Origin: Acidobacteriaceae bacterium dw_441
GTDB lineage: Bacteria > Acidobacteriota > Terriglobia > Terriglobales > Acidobacteriaceae
Direction of reading: 5' to 3'
DNA length: 64,000 bases
Assembly: GCA_018449715.1 (NCBI GenBank)
Contig: JAAVVA010000003.1
Location: 186,001-250,000 of the forward strand
Shown: piece after piece, positions 1 through 9,192 of the stretch
How the letters are laid out: the number at the start of each line of letters is the position of its first letter
Numbering within the stretch: position 1 is the first letter of the stretch
Translations under genes and position numbers: made by a program
Notes under the pieces: generated by a model
Told to the model about the DNA's origin: nothing
Seen by the model: the letters and a program-made list of their open reading frames with translations, nothing else
The model's database searches: none

Positions 1-2303
1 CAGAAATTGGATTGAACTGCCACACTCGAGCTAAGGGAAACATAGATGCTGTTCGCAACGTCAGATTGCGTGAGGCCGAACTGAGCGGCACGTACGCGAT
101 CGACATCCACTTGAATATCGGGAGCATCAACGACTTGGTGAAGGCGCACATCCACCGCCCCCGGAACCTTGGCGAGTCGTTCTCGGATACGCCGAGCGAC
201 ATCATAATTCGCGGGATCGTAACCCTCGATTTGAACGTCGATGGGTGATGGAAGGCCAAAGTTCAGAATCTGCGTAACGATGTCGGCGGGCTGAAAGAAT
301 ACCGTGAGGTCGGGAAAATCCTTTTGTAGTTTCGCCCGGAGTTCCTTGATGTATTTCTCGCTTGGCGCATGTTTATCTTCTTTGAGCGAGATCAGTATCT
401 CTCCATCAGCCGCGCTAATGGTTGAGCCGTCACCGAAGGCGTAGTCGTACGTCTCTGCGGTCAACCCAATGTTGTCGGTCATAAGAGCAAGTTCCTGCGC
501 AGGGATGACCTGCCGAATCTCCGCTTCGACCCGGCTGAAGATGACTTTTGTGCTTTCGAGTCTTGTTCCTGGTGACGCGCGCAGGTGCAGTCGGATCTGA
601 CCGGCATCAACGGAAGGGAAAAAGTCCCGCCCAACCAGCGGGAGCAGCAAGAATGCCGTGGACATGATCGCAACAGATCCCAATAGCGCGATCTTTCTAT
701 GACGAAGCATGGTTCTCAGCGCACTTGTGTACTTGTTTTGAACCCAGGCGTATCCCCAATTGAAGCTGTCATGAATCCGGCCGAAGAAGGAGATCTTCTG
801 CGGCTTGCTGGTATCACTCACCTGATGTTCTGCGCCAAGGAGGAAGTGGGCCAGAACGGGCACCAGAGTCCTCGACAAGAGGTAAGAGGCTATCATCGCA
901 AAGACAACGGCCAATGCCATGGGGGTAAAAAGGTATTTGGCGGGGCCGGTAAGAAAGACCACAGATACAAAGACGATGCATATCGTCATGGTCGAGACGA
1001 GCGTCGGACCTGCAATCTCCGACGCTCCTATCAGCACGGCGTCCATGAGAGATTGGCCATCCATGTGGCGATGAATATTTTCAATCGTCACGGTTGCATC
1101 GTCGACGAGGATTCCGATCGCCAGGGCGAGGCCGCCTAGCGTCATCGTATTCATAGTCTCGCCCATTGCACTCAGGATGATGATCGAGCTCAAGATCGAG
1201 AGAGGGATCGAAATGGCGATGATGATCGTGCTTCGCCAACTACCGAGAAACAACAGAATCATGAGGGCGGTAAGGCTAGCCGCGATGACACCCTCACGAA
1301 GGACACCTTTGATGGACGCACGAACGAAGACGGATTGGTCAAAGAGTTCTTTGATCACGAGGCCTTTCGGAGCTGCAGCTCTTGATCTCGGGAGCACCTT
1401 GTTCTTGATCGAATCAACGATGTCTAAGGTCGAGACCGCACCGATCTTCATGAGCGGGAGAAGAACGGCAGCCTTTCCGTCAGCACGGGTCACGCTCTGC
1501 TGAACAGCCCAGCCATCCCGCACATGGGCTACGTCCCGCATGTAAACGATCGAACCGTTCACCACCTTTACCGGAATGTCACTGATGTCGAGGGCCTTGA
1601 GTGGGCTCGAATTGGTGCTGACGTTGTATTCCTTCTCCCCGAACTTTACGGTCCCGGATGGAAGGGTCAGGTTCTGCGCAGAGATGGCGTTGGTCACGTC
1701 TACGGGAGTGAGCCCCTTTGCTAACAGCGCATTCTGGTCAAGATCGACCATTACCTGACGGGCAACTCCACCGTACGGAGTCGGGACCAGAATGCCCGGA
1801 ACAGTGCTCACCTGTTGACGGATGCGGTAGAGAGCATAGTCGTATAACTCGGATTCGGACAGTGTTTCGCTTGATAGCGAGAGCTGAATGATCGGCACCG
1901 TCGACGCGCTGAATCGGAATATCCATGGCGGGTTGACGCCGGGTGGCATTCGAAACCGTATACCTTGTACGGCCGCCCCAATCTGCGCCATTGCCGCATC
2001 AATATGAACTTGCGGTTGAAATGAAACCTTGATGACGCTGGCGCCGTTGATTGTCTGGGAATCAACGGCCTTGACGTCATTCACGATCGCCATCACGAAC
2101 TCACTAAAGTTGGTAATGCGCCCTTCCATCTCCTTCGCGGACAGACCGTTGTAGGTCCAGATGATCGTGACAACCGGAATATCGATGTTCGGAAAAATGT
2201 CTACCGGGGTCGTAGCGATGGAGGTGAAGCCCAATACCAGGATGAGGATCGCGGTGACGATGAAGGTATACGGCCTGTTGAGTGCTAAGCGAACGATCCA
2301 CAT
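1..2303 (-). CDS. RND-family efflux permease, HAE1/AcrB-like (3' part cut by window edge)
   Basis: An open minus-strand frame starts at ATG 2303 and runs off the left edge, giving 767 visible codons of a family usually near 1030-1060. The product begins MWIVRLALNRPYTF, the usual cytoplasmic tail leading into TM1, followed by the periplasmic porter region. The TM4 motif GILVDDATVTIENI carries the proton-relay acidic pair, and the second half repeats the pattern (GRDFFPSVDAGQIRLHLRAS). RND permeases are inner-membrane proton antiporters that work with an adaptor and an outer-membrane channel; those partners would lie beyond the left edge. A TetR gene is divergent at 2733, and a perfect 15-bp palindrome sits 38 bp upstream of this start. 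Substrate unknown. Confidence 0.93.
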   Translation of the reverse strand, partial: MWIVRLALNRPYTFIVTAILILVLGFTSIATTPVDIFPNIDIPVVTIIWTYNGLSAKEMEGRITNFSEFVMAIVNDVKAVDSQTINGASVIKVSFQPQVHIDAAMAQIGAAVQGIRFRMPPGVNPPWIFRFSASTVPIIQLSLSSETLSESELYDYALYRIRQQVSTVPGILVPTPYGGVARQVMVDLDQNALLAKGLTPVDVTNAISAQNLTLPSGTVKFGEKEYNVSTNSSPLKALDISDIPVKVVNGSIVYMRDVAHVRDGWAVQQSVTRADGKAAVLLPLMKIGAVSTLDIVDSIKNKVLPRSRAAAPKGLVIKELFDQSVFVRASIKGVLREGVIAASLTALMILLFLGSWRSTIIIAISIPLSILSSIIILSAMGETMNTMTLGGLALAIGILVDDATVTIENIHRHMDGQSLMDAVLIGASEIAGPTLVSTMTICIVFVSVVFLTGPAKYLFTPMALAVVFAMIASYLLSRTLVPVLAHFLLGAEHQVSDTSKPQKISFFGRIHDSFNWGYAWVQNKYTSALRTMLRHRKIALLGSVAIMSTAFLLLPLVGRDFFPSVDAGQIRLHLRASPGTRLESTKVIFSRVEAEIRQVIPAQELALMTDNIGLTAETYDYAFGDGSTISAADGEILISLKEDKHAPSEKYIKELRAKLQKDFPDLTVFFQPADIVTQILNFGLPSPIDVQIEGYDPANYDVARRIRERLAKVPGAVDVRLHQVVDAPDIQVDVDRVRAAQFGLTQSDVANSIYVSLSSSVAVQSNF

Positions 2304-2340
2304 CGTATTGTCTCCATGTAGGCGGAAGTCTGATAGTTAT

Positions 2341-2355
2341 TGTTCTAATAGAACA
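2341..2355. promoter_or_regulatory. Perfect 15-bp palindrome, probable TetR operator
   Basis: TGTTCTA-A-TAGAACA is a perfect inverted repeat in the gap between the RND permease and the divergent TetR gene. A weaker related dyad, GAAC-A-GTTC, follows at 2367-2375. Position and symmetry fit an operator for the regulator at 2733. Binding is inferred. Confidence 0.6.
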
Positions 2356-2732
2356 TACATAATAGGGAACAGTTCTACCCAGCGAAGCGGTCAAAAAGGC
2401 AACCTAAAACCCAAATTACCTGCTATTTACCCGACAATTTCAAAGCAAAGCAAACACACATGTTGGCGCCCCTCGGTTTTTGTTGACCCAAAGAACTGAT
2501 TTCGCAATAGGTGATCCTGATTCAAAAGATGACCAGTCGTCTACATCTCGACTACAATGTATCTTGCCACATTCGACTGAGAGTGCAAAATCCGGGGCAG
2601 TCGCTGACGTGGCGATTGAGGCAGAAACGAGCGCCGGTGATTACCTGTAAAAGGCGCTCAGCAATGCATCTCCGGCGATCAATGGACCGCTATCTGCTCG
2701 AATATGATCTATCAAGGAGTTCGGAGGGCCAG

Positions 2733-3338
2733 TTGGCAAAGAAGGATATTCGGGAGAGGATTGTCGAGGCCGCGTCCCATCGATTCCATGAGTTTGGGTA
2801 CAACGCGACCGGAATTCAAGACATCGTGGACGCTGCCAAGATACCCAAAGGGAGCTTTTACGCCCATTTCAAGAGTAAGGAGGCGTTGGGGCTCGAAGTA
2901 CTTTCCGACGATGCCCGGGACACGGAGGCCACACTTACTCTGAACGACGAAACTTCACCCGTCGAACGTCTCCGTGAGCACTTCAATATCCTTGTATCGG
3001 ACTATCACCGATTGAAATATCGATCAGGCTGTCTCATAGGGGACTTCGCCTCGGAACTCGCGAGTAATCCCAACTTTCGACAGGCGACCCTGCATCATCA
3101 CTCCGAATGGAGCAATAACCTCGAGGCGGTCATTCGACAGGGCCAGGCCCGAGGCGAAATCGACGCTTCTCGCGATTCCGGAGTCCTGGCTCGATACCTT
3201 CTCGATTCATTTCTGGGCGCCGTACTCCGTTCTAGGATCGCCAGATCTCAGGATGCCTATGACGACTTTCTCGAGGTTTGCTTTGACATTCTCTTAGTCA
3301 AAGGTCCGACAGCGTCTCCGATGGCGACGAAGAAATAG
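2733..3338 (+). CDS. TetR/AcrR family transcriptional regulator
   Basis: A 201-residue one-component repressor. The N-terminal HTH reads DIVDAAKIPKGSFYAHFKSK at about residues 30-49, followed by an all-helical ligand domain (GCLIGDFASELASNP). The frame stays open upstream to 2511, but I prefer TTG 2733 because GGAGGG lies 6-7 bp before it and the protein then has the normal short TetR leader; ATG 2682 is an alternative. It is divergent from the RND permease and most simply represses that pump. The roughly 430 bp between the two starts hold the palindrome at 2341-2355 and nothing else I can identify. Confidence 0.88.
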   Translation: MAKKDIRERIVEAASHRFHEFGYNATGIQDIVDAAKIPKGSFYAHFKSKEALGLEVLSDDARDTEATLTLNDETSPVERLREHFNILVSDYHRLKYRSGCLIGDFASELASNPNFRQATLHHHSEWSNNLEAVIRQGQARGEIDASRDSGVLARYLLDSFLGAVLRSRIARSQDAYDDFLEVCFDILLVKGPTASPMATKK

Positions 3339-3371
3339 AACGTCCATCCACGTATCCGCGGGACGACCAGC

Positions 3372-3926
3372 TTACTGGATCCGCTTGCGGGTCTCCGCAA
3401 GTATCTCGCTCGCGAACTCCTCATCGTCAACAGCTCGCGCGAGAACGAGTGCTCCGATCATCGAGGTATACCAGTGGATCGCATCTCCGCGTGCGGAACG
3501 ACGCGAGCGCCAAGGGAAATAGGTCGCAAACTTCTGTATTGTGCTCTTGACCTGTTCGGTAAACGTGCTTCTCACGTCATTGAGTTGACGGACTTCCGAT
3601 GAAAGAGCCGCGACCGTACAGCCTCCGCTGCAGTCACGCATGTGCTCTTCGCTTAGGAAGAAATCGGAGAACTCGGCCTTTCCGGCCTCGTTCGCGGGCA
3701 GCTTGTCGATCTCCCCAACGAATCGTTGCAAAGCGCGAGTCAGAGCCTCCCTGATCAGAGCCTCTTTTGAGGAAAAATGATTGTAAAACGGCCCATGAGT
3801 CAGCCCGGCAGCCTTCATGAGCTCGCTCACGCTGACGCCGGAAAATCCGCGCTGTCGGAACATCCTGATCGATTCGTCAAGGATACGTTCGTGTTGTTGG
3901 GCTGTATGGCTTGCTGAATATCCCAT
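3372..3926 (-). CDS. TetR/AcrR family transcriptional regulator
   Basis: A 184-residue TetR protein with its HTH at about residues 32-50 (SVSELMKAAGLTHGPFYNHF). The ligand domain contains CSGGCTVAALSSEVRQ near residues 99-114, a motif shared with the TetR at 28912 (GGGCPMAAYSSEVRRQ), so the two look like paralogues. The frame is open to 4118, but the upstream residues are not TetR-like and ATG 3926 gives the standard leader, so I chose it. The gene is divergent from the SDR at 4119 and convergent with the TetR at 2733. The interval to the SDR holds the dyad ATACC-TCT-GGTAT. Confidence 0.87.
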   Translation of the reverse strand: MGYSASHTAQQHERILDESIRMFRQRGFSGVSVSELMKAAGLTHGPFYNHFSSKEALIREALTRALQRFVGEIDKLPANEAGKAEFSDFFLSEEHMRDCSGGCTVAALSSEVRQLNDVRSTFTEQVKSTIQKFATYFPWRSRRSARGDAIHWYTSMIGALVLARAVDDEEFASEILAETRKRIQ

Positions 3927-3990
3927 CGAGGTATAACTCCAAATCTTGCGGCACTCTTCATGATAAGTCTCATGTTCGACTACAAGCAAG

Positions 3991-4003
3991 ATACCTCTGG
4001 TAT
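3991..4003. promoter_or_regulatory. Inverted repeat ATACC-TCT-GGTAT, probable TetR operator
   Basis: A 5-bp perfect dyad with a 3-bp centre lies between the divergent TetR (start 3926) and SDR (start 4119). It is the clearest symmetric element in this interval and is well placed to control both promoters. Function inferred from position. Confidence 0.5.
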
Positions 4004-4118
4004 GAACAAACTTTTGGAACGCTGCGGCCCATTTCTTGACGATGTGCATGATGTCTGTCATGCTCATTCTTGTTCGGCGTGACCTAAATAAACATGCCTG
4101 ACGCGAAGGGAGCTTCAC

Positions 4119-4934
4119 TTGAGCAGTGGTACGAACGATCTATCGTCGCTTGGAATCGCGGTTGTAACCGGCGCTTCGGCTGGTCTGGGCAAGGTATACG
4201 CCGATCGGCTGGCAAAGCGCGGCTTCGACCTTATTTTGGTCGCGCGCCGAAAGGAAAGGCTGGACGAGCTTTCACAGCGTCTGCAGCAAAGCTACGGAAT
4301 CAAGGCGGAAGTCGTCGCGGCCGATCTGGGTGAGGCGGGTGATTTGAGAAGGGTCTCAGATCTGATCGCCTCGAACGAGCGAATCACGATGTTGGTGAAT
4401 AACGCCGGCACTTGTACCTTCAAATCGTCGATTGACCTTCCGGGCGACAGGGTGCAGGAGATGCTGGACGTAAACGAAAAATCGGTCATCCACTTGAGCC
4501 TGGCGGTCCTCCCGAACTTTGTGAAGAGAGGCAGCGGCACCCTGGTTAACGTCGGGTCCGTACTGTCCTACTACGCAATCCCAATCAGCACGGCATACAG
4601 CGCCACAAAGGCGAACGTGATGCTCTTCACCATCGGTCTTCGCGATGAACTGGCGGCGTCCGGCGTACGCGTTCAGTTGGTCTTGCCCGCGAGCACCGAC
4701 ACCGAGATATGGGACGTCGCTGGCGTCGGCATCGGCATTCTCGACCCGGAGACCGTCATGACAGCGGAGGATTGCGTGGATGCGGCTCTGGCGGGGCTCG
4801 ATAGCGGAGAGACGGTAACCCTCCCTTCAGTCGAAGATGCCAGCCTCTGGGAAGCCTTTGATGCCGCACGCATCAAGCTATTTCAAGGCTCCCAGACCAA
4901 GAAGCCAGCTTCGCGATACGGTCTCGCGAAATAG
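4119..4934 (+). CDS. Short-chain dehydrogenase/reductase (SDR), classical
   Basis: A 271-residue Rossmann oxidoreductase. It has the cofactor loop TGASAGLG (residues 17-24), NNAG at 94-97, Ser147 in VNVGS, and the active-site pair Tyr160/Lys164 in AYSATK, all in standard order. The basic VARRKERLDE after beta-2 suggests NADP(H) preference. The start is TTG 4119, 8 bp after GAAGGGAG; no ATG serves better. It is divergent from a TetR gene with a dyad between them, so it is probably the repressor's target. Substrate unknown; the C-terminus (residues 200-271) is longer than in minimal SDRs. Confidence 0.88.
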   Translation: MSSGTNDLSSLGIAVVTGASAGLGKVYADRLAKRGFDLILVARRKERLDELSQRLQQSYGIKAEVVAADLGEAGDLRRVSDLIASNERITMLVNNAGTCTFKSSIDLPGDRVQEMLDVNEKSVIHLSLAVLPNFVKRGSGTLVNVGSVLSYYAIPISTAYSATKANVMLFTIGLRDELAASGVRVQLVLPASTDTEIWDVAGVGIGILDPETVMTAEDCVDAALAGLDSGETVTLPSVEDASLWEAFDAARIKLFQGSQTKKPASRYGLAK

Positions 4935-5066
4935 AGATAGAGGGCACGAGCGTTGGATTGGTGGGTAAAGTAGCGCCCGCCAGAACGCGGCCTCGATGTC
5001 AACCTCTGAATCCCGCACGCCAAATGCCTTGAGCATCTAGCCATAGACCGAAAAGGAACAAAAACT

Positions 5067-6410
5067 ATGTCGAACTCCACGGGCGCGTCTACTGGCGCTG
5101 CTGGCATCACTCCGCACACTGGAAAGCTAGGCATCATGATCCCGGGTATGGGCGCTGTTGCAACAACATTCATCGCAGGAGTGGAGGCGGTCCGCCGCGG
5201 ATTCTCCAAGCCGTTTGGTTCTATGACCCAGATGGGTACGATCCGTCTGGGCAAGCGCACAGATAACCGGACCCCGTTGATCAAAGAATTCGTTCCACTT
5301 GCCCCGCTTGAGGATCTGGTCTTCACCGGATGGGACGTATTTGGTGGAAATCTCTATGACGCCGCCAAGACCGCGGCAGTGCTCGACAGAGACCAGCTCG
5401 ACAGCATGAAGGACTTTCTTAGTGCAATCGAGCCACTGCCAGCGGCCTTCGACCAAAGCTGGGTCAAGCGTCTTGACCCAAAGGTGCAAAAGAAGGGCAA
5501 GAACAAATGCGATCTGGCCAACCAGATTCGTAACGACATCGCGGAGTTCCGTGCCACGAGCGGAACGGATCGGCAAGTGATGATCTGGTGCGGGTCGACC
5601 GAAGCCTATATCGAACCGAGCGAGATACATCAGACGCTCGAAGCCTTCGAAAAAGGCTTGGTGAATGACGACCCGGGCATTTCTCCGTCGATGCTATACG
5701 CGTGGGCTGCACTCAAGGAAGGAATCCCTTTCGCCAACGGCGCTCCCAACCTGACCGTCGATATTCCTGCCCTACAGGAGCTGTCGAGACGAATGGGCGC
5801 TCCCATCTGCGGAAAGGACTTCAAGACCGGACAGACCTTCATCAAGACTGTTCTCGCACCGGGCTTCAAGACGCGGCAGCTAGGCGTCTCCGGGTGGTAC
5901 TCGACCAACATCCTCGGTAACCGAGACGGCGAGGTACTGGATGAGCCTATCAACTTCAAGACCAAGGAAGTGTCGAAACTGGGGGTGCTCGAACACATCT
6001 TCCAACCCGAGAAGAACCCGGACCTGTACGGCGACGTCTATCACAAGGTTCGTATCGAGTATTACCGGCCCAGGGGTGACAACAAAGAGAGTTGGGACAA
6101 TATAGACATCTTCGGATGGCTCGGCTATCCGATGCAGGTCAAGGTGGACTTCCTTTGCCGCGATTCCATCCTCGCCGCTCCACTGGCACTCGACCTTTGC
6201 CTTTTCATGGACCTCGCGCACCGTACTCCGGTACTCAAACACCTCGGAATTCAGGAATGGTTGAGCTTCTACTTCAAGGACCCCGACTCCGCACCAGGAG
6301 TCTATCCGGAGCATGATCTCTTCATTCAGAGCGCCAAGCTGAAGAACACGTTGCGCCACGTCATGGGCGAAGAACTGATCACGCATCTTGGTTTAGAGTA
6401 TTACGAGTGA
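5067..6410 (+). CDS. ino1: Inositol-3-phosphate synthase (myo-inositol-1-phosphate synthase)
   Basis: A 447-residue protein with the NAD-binding loop GMGAVATT at residues 27-34 and family blocks GNLYDAAKTAAVLDRDQL, GKDFKTGQT, STNILGNRDGEVL and DSILAAPLALDLCLFMDL. The enzyme (EC 5.5.1.4) converts glucose 6-phosphate to inositol 3-phosphate through an NAD-dependent oxidation-aldol-reduction cycle in the cytosol. A strong AAGGA precedes the ATG. The length is in the range of the larger bacterial/eukaryotic-type synthases. It stands alone: 132 bp after an SDR and before a broken LysR gene. No inositol monophosphatase or lipid gene is nearby, so the use of the inositol (lipid, solute or thiol) is not evident. 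Confidence 0.95.
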   Translation: MSNSTGASTGAAGITPHTGKLGIMIPGMGAVATTFIAGVEAVRRGFSKPFGSMTQMGTIRLGKRTDNRTPLIKEFVPLAPLEDLVFTGWDVFGGNLYDAAKTAAVLDRDQLDSMKDFLSAIEPLPAAFDQSWVKRLDPKVQKKGKNKCDLANQIRNDIAEFRATSGTDRQVMIWCGSTEAYIEPSEIHQTLEAFEKGLVNDDPGISPSMLYAWAALKEGIPFANGAPNLTVDIPALQELSRRMGAPICGKDFKTGQTFIKTVLAPGFKTRQLGVSGWYSTNILGNRDGEVLDEPINFKTKEVSKLGVLEHIFQPEKNPDLYGDVYHKVRIEYYRPRGDNKESWDNIDIFGWLGYPMQVKVDFLCRDSILAAPLALDLCLFMDLAHRTPVLKHLGIQEWLSFYFKDPDSAPGVYPEHDLFIQSAKLKNTLRHVMGEELITHLGLEYYE

Positions 6411-6471
6411 TTTCAGTCGGTTCCCTGCAAAAGGGACGATCCCTTCGAGATCTCGAAAAGCCGCAGCTTCA

Positions 6472-7278
6472 TTGCACATTCGTCGTCTGAACTGGAGTAG
6501 CTCCGCGGGGGGGAAGGCAACGCCGGATGAGCGAACGCCTGCTCCGCGAATTGGAACCTCTCTTGCCCCGCCTGGAAGGAATTCTTCAAGGTCGCGGATT
6601 CGATCCCGCAAGCAGCTACGACCGCTTCAGAATGGCGATGACAGACAACGCCTGCATGATCTTCCTTCCGCAACTCGTCGGGCGAGTAAGCAGGGATGCT
6701 CCTCATGCCGAGATCGAGGTGTTGCCGTGGACCGAAGTTTATCTCGATGACTTGCGGAGCGGACGAATCGATACAGTTATCTCCGTAGTGGGTCTCGGCG
6801 TGCATCGAAGCCTCACCAGCGAGACGATCTTCACAGATAAATTTGTCTGTATGGTGTCAACGCACCATCCACTCAATGTTCAGCGAGTCAGCCTACAGCA
6901 ATATTTGAAGTATCGTCATGTGGTGGTGGCGGTAATGGCCGGTCAACAGACTCTTGTGGATCGCCGTTGGGCGACCTTTCCCTGAAGCGAGATGTAGGCC
7001 TGGCTCTTCCGTTTTTTGCTCCTGCAATCGGTGCAGTGGCGGACAGCGACATGATTCTTACTCTTCCTCGACGACTCGCCCTTATGATGGCGCGAAGCGC
7101 GGCAGTGAGACTGATGGACCCGCCGCCGGAAATCAAAGGCTATCGGTACGACATGATCTGGCATCCGCGCCTGGAGGACGATCCGATCCACCGCTGGTTT
7201 AGAGAGCAGGTCCGCGCAGTCGGACAACGGATGACACACAATCGCCCTGTTAGGCCTCGAAAGATGACAACCGCGTAA
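6472..7278 (+). pseudogene. LysR-type regulator, degraded (HTH missing, frameshifted)
   Basis: Two overlapping open frames together encode a LysR substrate-binding domain. One runs from 6527 (ERLLRELEPLLPRLEGIL, then RFRMAMTDNACMIFLPQLVG). The other continues from about 6967 in a different frame (LSLKRDVGLALPFFAPAIG, then SDMILTLPRRLALMMAR and IHRWFREQVRAVGQRM). The shift falls near 6955-6967. A further shift near the G-run at 6506-6513 would join KATPDER to the linker helix. No intact winged-HTH N-terminus is found upstream, so the DNA-binding half is lost. Interpreted as a dead gene; a sequencing error could explain one frameshift but not the missing HTH. Confidence 0.75.
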
Positions 7279-7519
7279 GACTATCGCCTCGGGACACAAT
7301 CACCCGTTCTCGCTAGCGCTTGAGCGAGTTCGCTCTGTCGGTATATTTGCGGCGGCCGCATCTCACGACCCATCGGAGGAAGCAGAAGTCCTGCGCTTTT
7401 GATCGTGTCATCAGGTAGAGATCACTCAAGATAATTTCGCAATCGTCGCGATGTCTGAAGATGGCGAAGTGGCGCGGATATGGCCGCCTATGCCCAGCAG
7501 CCGGTATTCTGGGCCAGAC

Positions 7520-9010
7520 ATGTTATCGATCGAACAACTCCTGATCATAACGGCAACCCTGCTCTTACTGGGAGTGGTGGCAAGCAAGGCGTCAAGCAAG
7601 CTTGGGGTGCCGGCTCTGTTGCTGTTTCTCCTGGTCGGGATACTGGCCGGATCAGAGGGGCCAGGCCGCATTCCCTTCGACAATGCGAGCCTGGCTCAAT
7701 CCGTTGGGGTAATAGCGCTTGCCTTCATCCTCTTCGCGGGAGGTCTGGACACAGATTGGCGCACAGTCTCGCCGGTATTATGGCAAGGCCTGAGTCTTGC
7801 TTCCATCGGTGTCTTCACAACCGCGCTTCTCGTCGGATGGTTTGCGAGGATGTTACTCGGTGTCGATTGGCTGTCGGGATTGCTCGTTGGAGCGATTGTT
7901 TCCTCAACCGATGCTGCCGCTGTGTTCTCGGTCCTCCGCTCCAAAGGGATATCCCTGAAGGGGCGAATCCAACCGCTCCTGGAGTTGGAATCAGGAACCA
8001 ACGACCCTATGGCCGTATTCCTGACAATCGGCATAATCCAGCTCATCGTCTCGCCCGGGCTGAGTCCCTGGCTGCTCGTTTCTCTATTTCTAAAACAAAT
8101 GCTGATCGGCGGCGCGATAGGCTGGGGATTTGGAAGATTGGCCGTTCCTGTCATCAACCGATTGGACCTCGACGCGGAAGGTCTCTACTCTGCGCTTACT
8201 GTGGCGATCGTGCTATTTACCTATGGGATAACCACTGCGGCAGGAGGAAGTGGGTTTCTTGCTGTCTATCTAACGGGTGTCGTGATGGGAAACAGAGACT
8301 TTGTCCATCGCCGCAGTCTAACGTCATTCCATAACGGTCTGGCATGGCTGATGCAGATCATTCTGTTTCTTGTATTAGGAATGCTGGTCTATCCATCACG
8401 CTTACGCCCCGTCATGGGAGTTTCTGTGCTCCTGGCGCTGTTTCTGGTCTTTGTTGCGCGTCCGGTCGGTGTGCTCCTCAGCCTTGCCTTTGCGAAGATT
8501 GGGTTTCGTCCGAAGATCCTCATCTCATGGATTGGGCTGCGCGGTGCGGTTCCCATCGTATTAGCAACGTTTCCGCTCCTGGCTGGTGTGCGGAATGCTG
8601 AGATCTACTTCAACATCGTGTTCTTTACGGTATCGATTTCGGTTCTTCTGCAGGGAACCACGATTGGATGGCTTGCGCGGAAGTTGAGACTCCAGAAGCC
8701 ATCGCCTGCCACCGACCGCAGATTCCCTTTGGAGGTCCTGCCGGCCGGCGTTGACCGCAGCCAGGTTTCTGAGATCACAGTGAGTGACGGATCGCTAGCA
8801 GTGGACAAGCAACTGGTGAGTTTGCACCTCCCGCGCGAGGCCCACATTATGCTCGTCTCACGGAAAAGCGAACATCTGGTGCCGCGAGGAAGTACTACGT
8901 TGAGGGCGGGCGACGTTCTTTCCGTGTTGGCTGATACCGCATCGTTGGCGAAAATACGTGCAGTGATGAACCCGGTACCGACGGTCAACAAGGATCGAAG
9001 TATGATCTAG
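7520..9010 (+). CDS. Potassium/proton antiporter, CPA1 (NhaP2/CvrA-like)
   Basis: A 496-residue membrane protein with about 12 hydrophobic segments and CPA-type motifs: ALAFILFAGGLDTDW, VSSTDAAAVFSVLR (the ion-binding aspartate) and LELESGTNDPMAVFL. About 110 hydrophilic C-terminal residues (from FPLEVLPAGV to VLADTASLAKI) resemble an RCK_C/TrkA-C regulatory domain, as in NhaP2-type K+/H+ antiporters. ATG 7520 was preferred because the sequence before MLSIEQLLIITATLL is hydrophilic and atypical; the frame opens at 7451. It would export K+ in exchange for H+ at the inner membrane. Monocistronic in appearance. Confidence 0.9.
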   Translation: MLSIEQLLIITATLLLLGVVASKASSKLGVPALLLFLLVGILAGSEGPGRIPFDNASLAQSVGVIALAFILFAGGLDTDWRTVSPVLWQGLSLASIGVFTTALLVGWFARMLLGVDWLSGLLVGAIVSSTDAAAVFSVLRSKGISLKGRIQPLLELESGTNDPMAVFLTIGIIQLIVSPGLSPWLLVSLFLKQMLIGGAIGWGFGRLAVPVINRLDLDAEGLYSALTVAIVLFTYGITTAAGGSGFLAVYLTGVVMGNRDFVHRRSLTSFHNGLAWLMQIILFLVLGMLVYPSRLRPVMGVSVLLALFLVFVARPVGVLLSLAFAKIGFRPKILISWIGLRGAVPIVLATFPLLAGVRNAEIYFNIVFFTVSISVLLQGTTIGWLARKLRLQKPSPATDRRFPLEVLPAGVDRSQVSEITVSDGSLAVDKQLVSLHLPREAHIMLVSRKSEHLVPRGSTTLRAGDVLSVLADTASLAKIRAVMNPVPTVNKDRSMI

Positions 9011-9192
9011 GCGAAGCTAGAACGCACGATCGCGGCCCGTAAAGTCCATCCACCTCTCTATTGGCGAGTCCATGCACGGTGGTGAGTTCTTCTCGCTTGC
9101 GCCCGAAGATTCAGCACGACAGCATTCTGCCATAGCGGAAACAGGACAGTCTCCAAGGTTGCGCTGATAGGCTTCTGACAGGCGAAGTTAGT

